A stretch of DNA of 64,000 nt from Macrostomum hystrix (Eukaryota > Platyhelminthes > Macrostomidae), in the NCBI GenBank assembly GCA_950097015.1, contig CATNEN010000034.1, positions 4,000,001 to 4,064,000 of the forward strand, in the 5' to 3' direction. Positions 1-12,100 of this stretch are shown here, one piece after another (position 1 is the first letter of the stretch; each line of letters begins with the position of its first letter). Below the pieces are notes generated by a model. That model was not told where the DNA came from. It was given only the letters and a program-made list of their open reading frames with translations, and made no database searches. The position numbers were made by a program, and so were the translations under genes.

Positions 1-41
1 AGAGGACTACCTGACTAGTGGTTTTCGTAGTGGTTCTTTGG

Positions 42-1294
42 CTAATGGTTTGAGAGAGGACAGTTGGTACTGTGAGTGACGGATGCTGCGCTATGGTTTG
101 AGAGAGGACAGTTGGTACTGTGAGTGACGGATGCTGGGCTATGGTTTGAGAGAGGACAGTTGGTACTTTGAGTGACGGATGCTGGGCTATGGTTTGAGAG
201 AGGACAGTTGGTACTGTGAGTGACGGATGCTGGGCTATGTTTTGAGAGAGGACAGTTGGTACTTTGAGTGACGGATGCTGGGCTATGGTTTGAGAGAGGA
301 CAGTTGGTACTGTGAGTGACGGATGCTGGGCTATGGTTTGAGAGAGGACAGTTGGTACTGTGAGTGACGGATGCTGGGCTATGGTTTGAGAGAGGACAGT
401 TGGTACTGTGAGTGACGGATGCTGGGCTATGGTTTGAGAGAGGACAGCTGGTACTGTGAGTGACGGATGCTGGGCTATGGTTTGAGAGAGGACAGTTGGT
501 ACTTTGAGTGACGGATGCTGGGCTATGGTTTGAGAGAGGACAGTTGGTAGTGTGAGTGACGGATGCTGGGCTATGGTTTGAGAGAGGACAGTTGGTACTT
601 TGAGTGACGGATGCTGGGCTATGGTTTGAGAGAGGACAGTTGGTACTGTGAGTGACGGATGCTGGGCTATGGTTTGAGAGAGGACAGTTGGTACTGTGAG
701 TGACGGATGCTGGGCTATGGTTTGAGAGAGGACAGTTGGTACTGTGAGTGACGGATGCTGGGCTATGGTTTGAGAGAGGACAGTTGGTACTGTGAGTGAC
801 GGATGCTGGGCTATGGTTTGAGAGAGGACAGTTGGTACTGTGAGTGACGGATGCTGGGCTATGGTTTGAGAGAGGACAGTTGGTACTGTGAGTGACGGAT
901 GCTGGGCTATGGTTTGAGAGAGGACAGTTGGTACTGTGAGTGACGGATGCTGGGCTATGGTTTGAGAGAGGACAGTTGGTACTGTGAGTGACGGATGCTG
1001 GGCTATGGTTTGAGAGAGGACAGTTGGTACTGTGAGTGACGGATGCTGGGCTATGGTTTGAGAGAGGACAGTTGGTACTGTGAGTGACGGATGCTGGGCT
1101 ATGGTTTGAGAGAGGACAGTTGGTACTGTGAGTGACGGATGCTGGGCTATGGTTTGAGAGAGGACAGTTGGTACTGTGAGTGACGGATGCTGGGCTATGG
1201 TTTGAGAGAGGACAGTTGGTACTGTGAGTGACGGATGCTGGGCTATGGTTTGAGAGAGGACAGTTGGTACTGTGAGTGACGGATGCTGGGCTAA
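42..1294. repeat. 48-bp minisatellite, about 26 copies
   Basis: The unit carries the core gagaggacagttggtac and repeats every 48 bp with a few point variants (act/tgt near the middle). It starts at the window edge, so the array may extend to the left. Because 48 is divisible by 3, the minus strand stays open as a 16-aa repeat. The composition and the lack of any flanking gene signal make this a by-product rather than a protein. Confidence 0.95.
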
Positions 1295-2620
1295 GGTGTA
1301 AAGTGAGTTGATGCTGTGAATTATTCCGTAGATGTGTCTTCACTCGTGCACGTCTGCATTTTTTTATTCCAGTAGTTTTAGCACAACAGAGTACAACACC
1401 AACAGAGATACTTTTTGTACGAGCGTAATAGTCAGCAAAATGTAGAAAACTACTTTTTATATATTTGGACAGCTGTTTAATCTCTCTTTCGGGATTTAGC
1501 AACAACTGATAAATGTAACCGATTCATTGTCAGAGGAAAATAAGCAGCACTTGGAATTTCTGAATCAGGCGTTGATTTTTGTACCGCATCCATGACCTAG
1601 AAACTTTGTGCTCAAATCTTTTTTGCGATTTCGATTGCAAAACGCTCACCGCAACAAGATTAGAAGGCCTGTCTGCACAAGCATGAGCGGCTGTCAGTAT
1701 AATTATGCATGGCTTTGAGTCCATCTACACGGCAAGGATTGGAGCAGTCTCATTTGCATGCTCGGGAGCTCAAGATTTTTAACGAGCTTGGCTAACGAGC
1801 ACCGACCAAAGCGAGCTAGCAACAACCGACGCAGTTGCTATGGTAACCTATTTAGGCAAAGAATGCGAGAGTTAAGATGAGGGAAGAAGACAAACGCGAA
1901 GATGGGATTTGGAATGCAGACAGTTCCAGGTGGGTATTTTCCCATGAGAATGCTCGAACCCTGCAGTGCAGTGCAGAGACTAATCCTTTGAACAGTAGGA
2001 AAATCGGTAATATGAGATCCGAGAAGAAATTATTCTAAAGAGACAAGAAAAAAGCAAGTAGGACTCGTGCTAAAACACCAATCAATTCGTTCTACCCAAT
2101 CACTACAGAAAAACTAGCAAATGTGACTCGATCCTTAAACAGGAACAATTCTAGGCGATTAGGACTCAATGCTTACTTTCTACTCGCGTCAGTTTCAATG
2201 ATTCTGCACTGACTCCAATTCCACCAACCGCAGTTTCGGATTCAAGTTTTTCTCAGAATTGAGCAAAGTCGGAAGTCGCGAAGCCAATATACTCATAGAC
2301 TCATAGAAAATAGGGCCTCCAAACTGGTCTCAGCCACACCGATGAGCACTTTCTCTCATCTGGCAACAATAGAACAATGAGTAAAATGGAGACGATGGCT
2401 CTCAATCAGTCTTTTCAATGACTTCCCGTCGGCTAAGCACGGTTACGCCGGGGAAAAACAAAGCTGTCAGATCCCCCGGGGGTGGCGGCATTGTTCCCGA
2501 TAGACAATGCGATCCCCAATTTGCGGCGGATTGAAGATTTTATGTTGCTAGGCGCGGTATATGACCTGATCCGGCCTATCTTTCCAGTTTCACATCCTCG
2601 CCATTTACAATGACCGATGG
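1295..2620. other. Unique spacer, no gene seen
   Basis: Mostly single-copy sequence between the 48-bp array and the TATA promoter at 2625. I see no convincing exon, RNA gene or repeat here. Short ORFs are present but lack splice or codon support. Confidence 0.5.
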
Positions 2621-2624
2621 AAGC

Positions 2625-2663
2625 TATAAATAGCGGGCAAGCCAGCTCGTGAAACTCAGCAGA
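2625..2663 (+). promoter_or_regulatory. Core promoter: TATA box plus initiator-like site
   Basis: TATAAATA lies at 2625-2632. An initiator-like TCAGCA follows at 2656-2661, about 31-33 nt downstream, the usual animal spacing. The first ATG of the model at 2718 is about 60 nt further on. This is the clearest core promoter in the window, and it suggests the weak gene behind it is transcribed. Confidence 0.55.
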
Positions 2664-2717
2664 AACGTTCCAAATTATGTTCTTACCTAACTAAACTCGC
2701 ACCTGAACAAGAAACAC

Positions 2718-3863
2718 ATGTCGGCCTCATCTGTTTCGCGATCGTCCAGCTTCTCTAGCCCGGCCATCAACGGCTCAGAGAGTGCAGCCTTTCGCGGTCA
2801 CCCACCGTCAGCGTCAGCGAGACGGCGCTTACGATTTGCCGTGTGCGTAAAGAAAAACTGATGCGCAGCCTGACATGCTATTTGTACTGTAAAATCGTGT
2901 CGCCGCGGTCCCTAAGCTCGATTCCGCGGCGAGGCCACATTCATTTGGGGCGCAGCCGCGGAGAGAAGGCAAGGCTAGCAATTTACGCCCTAGACGGCCA
3001 ACCTCCTAGAGATTGTGAAAGTGTTTACCACCTAGCGATGAGGAAATCAGAGCAGATGTACACACCTGTTTGAGCGTGTGTCTGTGTACGGTATCTGTGT
3101 GCGTGTGTGCTCAGGAGTCAGCGAAATGGGCAGAATTGCATTCTCTCTGTCTGCCGGTTCACTGTCGCGTCAGTGCCCCTGCAAATTGTTATTATTGAGT
3201 TTCTGAAAAAATTCGTGATGATTCAAATACAACAACTCAGAGATCAAAATCCACGAGCGAAAAGTCTGCCATCGGGTCCAACAAGACATCAGCAGCAGGT
3301 GCGGCAGCAGCAGCAGCAGCAGCTGTCAACGGCACTACCTGGAATAAGTTTTCCAAAAAGTGAGCTCCGCATAAAACAGTCGGCCGGATGCAAGTCCGCT
3401 CAAAGCAGCCGCGAGTACCTCAGCCTAGTAACGGCTCCGCCAATCATTAGACAGCAGCGACATCGGCTGGTGCGTCGAGAACGTCGGCGACCACCGAGCG
3501 TGTTCCCTGGCTGGTGCTACGGCTGCCGTCTCTGCATGGGCTGCGCTCTGCTGGCTCAGCCGCAGTGAGTTGCTGCAACTAAAAGGACTCTGCATTCTGA
3601 TTCCAGGGCAAAGAGTCTTAAAAAATTGATGCGCAAAAATTTTAGGCCAGTTGTCACAATTTTTTGTTATTTATTTTAGCCTGCATCGCAATCGGACAGA
3701 TCAGCTGAGCGGTTGCTATGGCAACTGGGGTAAACGGAATGCTCTGACTGCGTCTGAGGAGCGCCTACTGAGCGGCGCCCATCCAAGGCGAGGAGTAAGC
3801 GAGAATGACGGCGATCGGGCGAATAGATCGACTTTGGCTTCTGCTGACTGTGAGCCAAACTAG
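2718..3863 (+). CDS. Possible 190-aa Ser/Arg-rich protein, 4 exons, unrecognised
   Basis: Tentative exons are 2718-2846, 3241-3359, 3424-3564 and 3680-3863 (TAG). Their phases (0, 2, 2) join into one open frame. Exon 1 begins MSASSVSRSSSF behind a TATA promoter. Exon 2 has an alanine run, exon 3 is Arg-rich with a Cys cluster (WCYGCRLCMGC), and exon 4 is plain. The donors gtgagc and gtgagt after exons 2 and 3 are good; gtaaag after exon 1 is fair. Intron 1 contains a truncated SINE. An alternative exon-3 acceptor gives a different frame with a hydrophobic stretch, so the C-terminal half is uncertain. I recognise no family. Exon 1 could instead belong to the larger downstream gene. Confidence 0.3.
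2898..3197 (+). mobile_element. SINE-A copy 1, 5'-truncated
   Basis: It matches the three longer SINE-A copies (8701, 14402, 46437) from inside the tRNA-like head (box B region ctcgattccg) through the shared body (gcagatgtacacacctg, caggagtcagcgaaatgg) to a short gttattatt tail. The A box is missing. The 3' third is more diverged than in the other copies, which suggests an older insertion. It lies in the putative first intron of the 190-aa model. Confidence 0.8.
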
Positions 3864-3865
3864 TA

Positions 3866-5106
3866 GTGAGCAGTATAGTAGTAGTAGCAGTAGTAGTAGT
3901 AGTATAGTAGTAGTAGTATAGTAGTAGTAGTAGTAGCAGTAGTAGTAGCAGTATAGTAGTAGTAGTAGTAGTAGTAGCAGCAGTAGTAGCAGTAGTAGTA
4001 GTAGTATAGTAGTAGTAGTAGTAGTAGTAGCAGCAGTAGTAGCAGTAGTAGTAGTATAGTAGTAGTAGTAGTAGTAGCAGTAGTAGTAGCAGTAGTAGTA
4101 GTATAGTAGTAGTAGTTGTTGTTGTATTCGTAGTAGTAGCAGTAGTAGTAGTTGTAACAGTAGCAGTAGTTGTAGCAGTAGTAGTAGTAACAGTAGCAGT
4201 AGTTGTAGCAGTAGTAGTAGTATTGTAGTAGTAGTAGTAGTAGTATAGTAGTAGTAGCAGTAGTAGTAGTAGTAGTAGCAGTTGTTGTTGTAACAGTAGC
4301 AGTAGTTGTAGCAGTAGTAGTAGTATTGTAGTAGTAGTAGTAGTATAGTAGTAGTAGCAGTAGTAGTAGTAGTATAGTAGTAGTAGTATAGTAGTAGTAG
4401 TAGTAGCAGTAGTAGTAGCAGTATAGTAGTAGTAGTAGTAGTAGTAGCAGCAGTAGTAGCAGTAGTAGTAGTAGTATAGTAGTAGTAGTAGTAGTAGTAG
4501 TAGCAGCAGTAGTAGCAGTAGTAGTAGTATAGTAGTAGTAGTAGTAGTAGCAGTAGTAGTAGCAGTAGTAGTAGTATAGTAGTAGTAGTTGTTGTTGTAT
4601 TCGTAGTAGTAGCAGTAGTAGTAGTTGTAACAGTAGCAGTAGTTGTAGCAGTAGTAGTAGTAGTAACAGTAGCAGTAGTTGTAGCAGTAGTAGTAGTATT
4701 GTAGTAGTAGTAGTAGTAGTATAGTAGTAGTAGCAGTAGTAGTAGTAGTAGCAGTTGTTGTTGTAACAGTAGCAGTAGTTGTAGCAGTAGTAGTAGTATT
4801 GTAGTAGTAGTAGTAGTATAGTAGTAGTAGCAGTAGTATTAGTATAGTAGTAGTAGTAGTAGTAGCAGCAGCACTAGTAGCAGTAGTAGTAGTATAGTAG
4901 TAGTAGTTGTAGTTGTATTCGTAGTAGTAGCAGTAGTAGTATTGTAGTAGTAGTAGTAGTAGTAGTATTAGTATAGTAGTAGTAGTAGTAGTAGTAGCAG
5001 CAGTAGTAGTAAAGTAGTAGTAGTATAGTAGTATTAGTATAGTAGTAGTAGTAGCAGCAGTAGTAGTTGCACTAGTAGTAGTAGCAGTAGTAATAGTAGT
5101 ATTTAA
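3866..5106. repeat. AGT trinucleotide array with about 471-bp duplication
   Basis: About 1.2 kb of nearly pure AGT repeats with scattered AGC, TAT and TTG variants. A distinctive variant block (gttgttgttgtattcg) occurs near 4117 and again near 4588, about 471 bp apart, and the flanking variants also match. The array therefore grew partly by duplicating large segments. The minus-strand open frame (Thr/Leu/Tyr runs) is an artefact. Confidence 0.95.
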
Positions 5107-6102
5107 ATAATTAGGGTAATATACTAATATCAAGTTTTTTAATATCATATGATCAGGTCATTTTAAATTGTTACAGAAAAAAATTGAAACGAACATTGGA
5201 CGAATAAAATGAACAAGCGCATATTTTGTAAACGCAATTAGCGGGGATACTTTGGCTGAAGATAATATTTTCAATTTACTTTCGCCACGCATTATGTGCT
5301 ACTTCAAGTAGCGGCATTGTCTGAAAGTGTGCTGGCTGAGATGGCGGGGCCAGTTTAAAAAATGTCAAGAAAGCACAAAACAGTGTTAGGAACGGAGTCA
5401 TATCTCTAATTTTCAGTGCAAGTGAAGTAAATTTAAAATGGTAATAATATCCTTGTCGAAAAGAAGTTACACAGAATAGTGACAAACGGTTTTTTCTTTC
5501 GAAGCAAATTCGTAATGTTTAATCATAATATAAAAATGCTACACATTCAACATTCGAGTAGGCAAAGGCGGCTCTCGCTTCGATATTTAATTTTGTTTCC
5601 ATGCCTAAATGTAGTCGAAATGGCACAAAACGTATATTGGACTCTCCTACGGACAAAACAATCAGTTGATACATTTTATTTAAAACTCATTGGTTGCCAT
5701 TGACAATCTTTTGAAAAAGCGAAATTCACAGAAAAGCTTCAATTATATTTACCATGCATACTCGTAGCAGGAAATTGGTAGTTTTCGACAAATAGCTTTA
5801 AAAGCATTTTATTTTTTGTGTCTAATAAAAAATTGAATGGGCTAAAAAACTGCGAGAACTGAGGCGAGGGAGGTGAGGAGGGTGGGAAAGGGATTAAGGG
5901 AAAGAAAAACTAGCCTCACCCGCTGCGTGGGGATCGATGCGGATAAGCGGGATGGCATCCACTTGACTGACAGATATTGTCATCCGGGGGCGCGGAGGGG
6001 CACCAGACTCTGCAGATACGACTAGACATTGCATGCCAGCAAAAGAGGATAAATAATCCGCTGTTCGCAGTGATTCCGCTGCCAAACTGGCTGATTCGAG
6101 AG
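5107..6102. other. AT-rich spacer or 5' flank, no clear exon
   Basis: Single-copy, AT-rich sequence up to the first ATG of the 1183-aa gene. The frame of that ATG is open upstream from 5977, so part of 5977-6102 may be 5' UTR or an extended exon. A possible acceptor (ctgttcgcag, ending about 6070) would allow a further upstream exon. Confidence 0.4.
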
Positions 6103-9100
6103 ATGGCCGAGCTGCGCGACGCCGACCCCGCCGTTGGAATCGCCAGGAGGACCCCGCCAACCGATGCCGAAGGGCCGTCGGATCGCTGGGACTTCGACTA
6201 TGGCGACGTCGACTATCAGGACGATGATTACTACACCGATGAAGGAGAAGATGACTGGCAGCCAGATGCGAGCTGGCAGGAGGCTGCACAGTCCAGTGTG
6301 AGCAACATCATCAAAGTGACGGTCAGCCAGAGGTCCGATGATCTGAGATCCGAAACCGGACCGGCCAAGATGACGGAGGCCGCTGTTGAGGAAGCAGCGG
6401 CAGCGGGAGATGGTAAGGATTGTGGGATTGTCAATGCAGGATCTAGGAGATAGTGTAAGACTCAATGAGGGATGTGGGAGATTATGGGATTCTTAGTGAC
6501 AGATCTGGGAGATTTTGGGATTCTTAATGAGGGATCTAGGAGATTATGGGATTCTTAGTGACAGATCTGGAAGATTATGGGATTCTAAATGAGGGATCTG
6601 GGAGATTATGGGATTCTAAATGAGGGATCTGGGAGATTATGGGATTCTTAGTGACAGATCTGGGAGATTATGGGATTCTTAATGAGGGATCTGGGAGATT
6701 ATGGGATTCTTAGTGACAGATCTGGGAGATTATGGGATTCTAAATGAGGGATCTGGGAGATTATGGGATTCTTAGTGACAGATCTGGGAGATTATGGGAT
6801 TCTAAATGAGGGATCTGGGAGATTATGGGATTCTTAGTGACAGATCTGGGAGATTATGGGATTCTTAGTGACAGATCTGGGAGATTATGGGATTCTAAAT
6901 GAGGGATCTGGGAGATTATGGGATTCTAAATGAGGGATCTGAGAGATTATGGGATTCTAAATGAGGGATCTGGGAGATTATGGGATTCTGAATTAGGATC
7001 AGGGGTGATTATGAATTCTTAATAAGTAATTTGGGAGATTATGAATTCTCAATGTGGGATCTTTTGGATGAATCTGAAGTCTCAGCGAGGGATCAGTATA
7101 TTCATGAGAAAAAGCTTTATACGCAAAAATCTGCAGCAAAATTTGCATTCTATGTATAGTGAGGTGTGTGGGGTTGTCTTAGTGGGAGAAATTCTTGCCC
7201 TGGGGAATTATTCCCACGGCAAAGTATGACAGGAATTATCCTGTAGCACCTGGGGACGATGCAGGTGGCAGTGCCAAGCACTTTAAATCTATACATATAA
7301 GGAAAAAACAAAGTCTGTTTGCCAGGCATCCGCGAAGATAAAGGGGTGATTGAGGCACATGGAAGCAATTCAAGAAATGTCTGTGCTTTCAGACAGGGAT
7401 ATTTTAACCCATTACTAACATGGGCAGGCACAAATGGGTCCTACGTACACTTTTTTTTCAAGCCTAAATATTCCAAGTAATGACGGCTTACTCCTAATTG
7501 TCAAGCAAAACTTTTTGGGACTTTAGCGATGAACTGCCTGCGCCAGAATGCATGGGGATGTGGGGACATTACCGATGCGTCGTCATTATCCCGAAATCAT
7601 TTATTTGCTCATTCCCGATTGGCCCTTTAATATGTTCTGCTCTTTTAATCAGTTTTATCTAAGCTAGATTGTAACTTAAGTGAGTACAGCAAGTTGGTTG
7701 AACACTAATTAGAATAGTGGACCGCATGATTGTACACCAATTAGAATACTGGACCGCATGATTGTACACCAATTAGAATAGTGGACCGCATGACTGTACA
7801 CCAATTAGAATACTGGACCGCATGACTGTACACCAATTAGAATACTGGACCGCATGACTGTACACCAATTAGAATACTGGACTGCATGACTGTACACCAA
7901 TTAGAATACTGGACCGCATGACTGTACACCAATTAGAATACTGGACCGCATGACTGTACACCAATTAGAATACTGGACCGCATGACTGTACAACAATTAG
8001 AATACTGGACCGCATGATTGTACACCAATTAGAATAGTGGACCGCATGATTGTACACCAATTAGAATAGTGGACCGCATGATTGTACACCAATTAGAATA
8101 CTGGACCGCATGACTGTACAACAATTAGAATACTGGACCGCATGACTGTACACCAATTAGAATACTGGACCGCATGATTGTACACCAATTAGAATACTGG
8201 ACCGCATGATTGTACACCAATTAGAATACTGGACCGCATGACTGTACACCAATTAGAATACTGGACCGCATGACTGTACACCAATTAGAATACTGGACCG
8301 CATGACTGTACACCAATTAGAATACTGGACTGGATTGTATAATTGCGTTTTTAATCACTTTCACTATTTTTTCACTGTACACTAATTTTTGTATAAAAAA
8401 CACATCCCTGACATTTGGCGATTGTTCACATTGTTTTACCTCATATATTCCTCCAAACCAGAACCTAATTCGCGCAATGCCATCACAGATCACAACAAAG
8501 TGCACGTCCTGAAGGTTGACTCAAAACTACAACTGCCCCCTGTGACACAGCAGCCGAAGCGACCAGCCGAAGTTACAGAAATTCTGCCGAATCGCAAGCG
8601 AAACGTCAGAAAATTTCACAGCAAAGGTTTGGAATGAAAATTTAATTGAGCAGATCTTCATTGTATTGTACTTCGCCATTTGTCTCTCTGTCACTCAATT
8701 GTGTCGGTGGCAGAGCGGTTAACGCGTTCACCTCTAGCGCCAAGGTCCCTGAGCTCGATTCCGTAGCGAGGCTACAATTATTTGGGGCGCAGCCACGGAG
8801 AGACGACTTGGGGGCCAACCTCCAAGGTTGTACACCATAAAAGGCACAGTGAGAGTGTACACTGCCGGACGATGAGAAAGTCAGCGCAGATGTACACACC
8901 CTTTGTGAGTGTGTGCCTGCGTACAGTATCCGTGTGCGTGTGTGCTCAGGAGTCAGCGGAATGGGCAGAATTGCCTCCTCGCTGGCTGCGGGTCTAGTGT
9001 CACCAAATGATGTGCCGTTGCGCGCAGCCCTCATGCAATTACTAATACTACCACACCCTTACTCAGAATTAATTTTTTACTCGTAAAATTCGCCCGCGTA

Positions 9101-12100
9101 TTCGGCAGTCGTGGACTTTCCGTCAGCAGCGGCGGCGGCGGCAATTATAGCCAGGTTCTTGGTCAATAGGTCGCGACGACCAGCTCAGCTCATTGAGAGG
9201 CAGCTAGCTGCTTGTGCCTATAGATCACTCCGTTCCGGTTTGTGTCTGTGTGCGTCAGCCGAGTTCAGTTCCATGTTCGTGTCCTGTTGTGCCCTGTGCT
9301 AAATCAGCTAAATCAGTGTATTTAGCGTAAATTTAATTATTGTATCGAACATAGTAGCGATTGAAGTGATTCCCACGCTTATATATCATCTTTGTTTGTC
9401 ACGCTTGGCTTTGGCAAATTTCCTTTTCGGTTGAATTGTCCAATGTCTCCCACGTGAAAAAGACTTCCTGTAGTGACCTGTTTTTAAAGATCCAGTTGAA
9501 AAAATTACAATCCAGTTCTTTCTAGCTCATATATATTTGCTTGGCTTTCTTTCACATCGCATTTTGGAATATTTTGTAATGATTTTTACTAAGCTATTTT
9601 GTATAAGGCTATATAAGTATCCGGTTTGTTCAAAATTGTTTCTTAAACAGACGTCACCCCATCCAAACTGGCCATCCAATCGGACGTCACCCCATCCAAA
9701 CTGGCCATCCAATCAGACGTCACCCCATCCAAACTGGCCATCCAATCAGACGTCACCCCATCCAAACTGGCCATCCAATCAGACGTCACCCCATCCAAAC
9801 TGGCCATCCAATCAGACGTCACCTCATCCAAACTGGCCATCCAATCAGACTTCACCCATCCAAACTGGCCATCCAATCAGACGTCACCCCATCCAAACTG
9901 GCCATCCAATCAGAGGTCACCCAATCTAAACTAGACATCTAATCAGACATCACCGAATCCAAACTGGCCATCCAATCAGACGTCACCCCATCCAAACAGG
10001 TCATCCAATCAGACGTCAACCTATCCAATCAGATGCTGTCTTAAAAAATAGCAGAAAAATATAATTAATTTCAGAGCCAATTTTCTTCAAGCCGTTGCCA
10101 AGGCGGAGGCCGACAATTCCGCGAGATCCTTTTTCTAAGAACCGTCAGTTCAAGCTGGTGAAACCGGCGCCCATTGCCATCAAGCAAACTCGCCGCAGAA
10201 AGCTGACTTTCATTGATCCGGCACAGATTCTAAGAAAACGCGTGAGTTTTTACGGCTCTGAATATCTCAGTGTCTAAACTACAACTCATCCAATCAGCGT
10301 GTCTTTGTGACCACTCAACCATTCATTCAGCAAGAGAAGCGAGAAGCTAAGCACTCTAAGATCAGGTCTGAGCAGCAACAGCAGCAGCAGCAGCAGCTAA
10401 CCAGCTCAACCCAGCTAAAAAGGGTGGCATTCGCTAAGAAAGTGACAGTTCACGGCGAGAAGGACAAGTATGTGTCAGAAAGATTTCGCCGATTTCATAA
10501 TAAATTCAATAAATTTTATTTGAGTGCCATAAAAATATTCACTTCCAGAGCCGGTCATCTAAATGAATTGAACAGCGCCGAAGGGCAGAGGCTTAAAACA
10601 GGTAAAAATCATTCTGAACTGCGCTTCATCGAGAGACTAGAAAGAGATTAAGAGAATTTAAAACTAGCCCAGCTGGGTCAGATGTACAGCCAGTGGCCAC
10701 AGTTGCAGCTCAATGGCTAAGATTCGAACCACCGACCTCTCTGAAGTCCGAAGCTTCCACCAGTGGTCTACAAGCTCCATTCATCGAGCTTCGTTTATTA
10801 ATCATATTTAATACACAGCAATTTTCCTAGAATAACAATGAAGAATAGGCTTTGAGCTGGAATTAGAATACAAACTCACCTTAGAGTGATTGTTATTTAA
10901 GACTCCGGGCATCTGACTCAATTGACAATTGACCTGCAGCTCAATTGACATTGGAAGAAGATCCGCAGAGAGGATCTGAAGCAAGCAATGGCTTCATCCC
11001 GACTCCGGAGGAGTCAGCCATGGCCTCGTCAGAGAGCACATCGGCCGATTTAATGTCTGAGCACCCGAGATCAACGAGGTCATCGTCTCCTTCATCAACA
11101 TTTTCCTCTTCGTCGTGTTCTTTATCGACTAGCTCGACATCGATGCTGTCACTAGGATCGAGCGTCTCGGAGCAGTTTGATCGTCCACAAACCGTGATAG
11201 AAATACTAGCCGAGCTGGAGAAGCTGCCGCACTCGCCCTCGCCCTCGCCCTCACCCTCGCCCTCACCCTCGCCCTCACCCTCGCCCTCACCCTCGCCCTC
11301 ACCCTCGCCCTCGCCAGTTGGAATCGAGTCAAGTGTTCTTGCACCTATTTCGATAGAAGACTCGCCTCTCAAAACGAGAATAGGCTCGCCCTCGCCATCG
11401 CCATCGCCCTCGCCCTCGCCCTCGCCCTCGCCCTCGCCCTCGCCCTCGCCCTCGCCCTCGCCCTCGCCCTCGCCCTCGCCCTCGCCCTCGCACTCGCCCT
11501 CGCCCTTTATAAAAACAACGAGACCGCACTCGGCTCCATCTAAGGCCTCGCCTGAAGGCAGGGCACAAGAGGACTGCGCCGTTGTTGCTGTCATGGCTAT
11601 CGGCGTCAAAACATCGAAATCGCTTGGTGCGAAGTGTTTTTAAAGAACTCACATGTCATTATGCCGACAAGAAAACTCACCGTCAACTTACGCTCGTTAA
11701 TCGGGCTTGCACCTTTTCATTGAAACGATGCACAAAATTTTGCAAAGAAGTTTTATAAGTTATAAAAAACTCACGAAAGTTCACTCGCAAGTAGCTCTAG
11801 CACACTTTCCTGGAGCATCGTTGATGGAGAGTTGAGAAATAAATGTTGTGCATAAAGTTATTGACGCTAACCCCCTGGTAAAAAAATTATCCTCCTAAGC
11901 TAACACGTTATCCCTCAGCTGACATGGCAAATTATAATCCACTACTTTCTAAAGTGAAGCTTTCCACTAAGCCTATTTACCGTTACATCATTAATCGTAA
12001 ATTTATTAGTTTTTTTCTAAATCCGTTACAAAGGCGAAGTTTCTGAAGAGCCAGAGAATGATACCAACACCGAGTCTTCGATTATTCAGGACGGTGAAAA

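Noticed and set aside
42-1505. Minus-strand 487-aa ORF with a 16-aa repeat
   Set aside because: It is open only because the 48-bp unit is a multiple of three. There are no homology, splice or promoter signals.
3676-5148. Minus-strand Thr/Leu/Tyr-run ORF of 490 aa
   Set aside because: Direct translation of the AGT microsatellite.
8701-8775. Possible functional tRNA gene
   Set aside because: A and B boxes are present, but there is no sound acceptor-stem pairing, and the segment continues into a SINE body shared by other copies.
8642-9034. Minus-strand 130-aa ORF
   Set aside because: It lies in SINE-A. A similar peptide (GTSFGD...AASE) recurs in copy 3, so it is repeat-derived.
10941-11652. 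Minus-strand Glu-Gly and Arg-Ala/Arg-Gly repeat ORFs
   Set aside because: Shadows of the Ser-Pro coding repeat. The plus-strand frame is the one that joins the flanking exons in phase.
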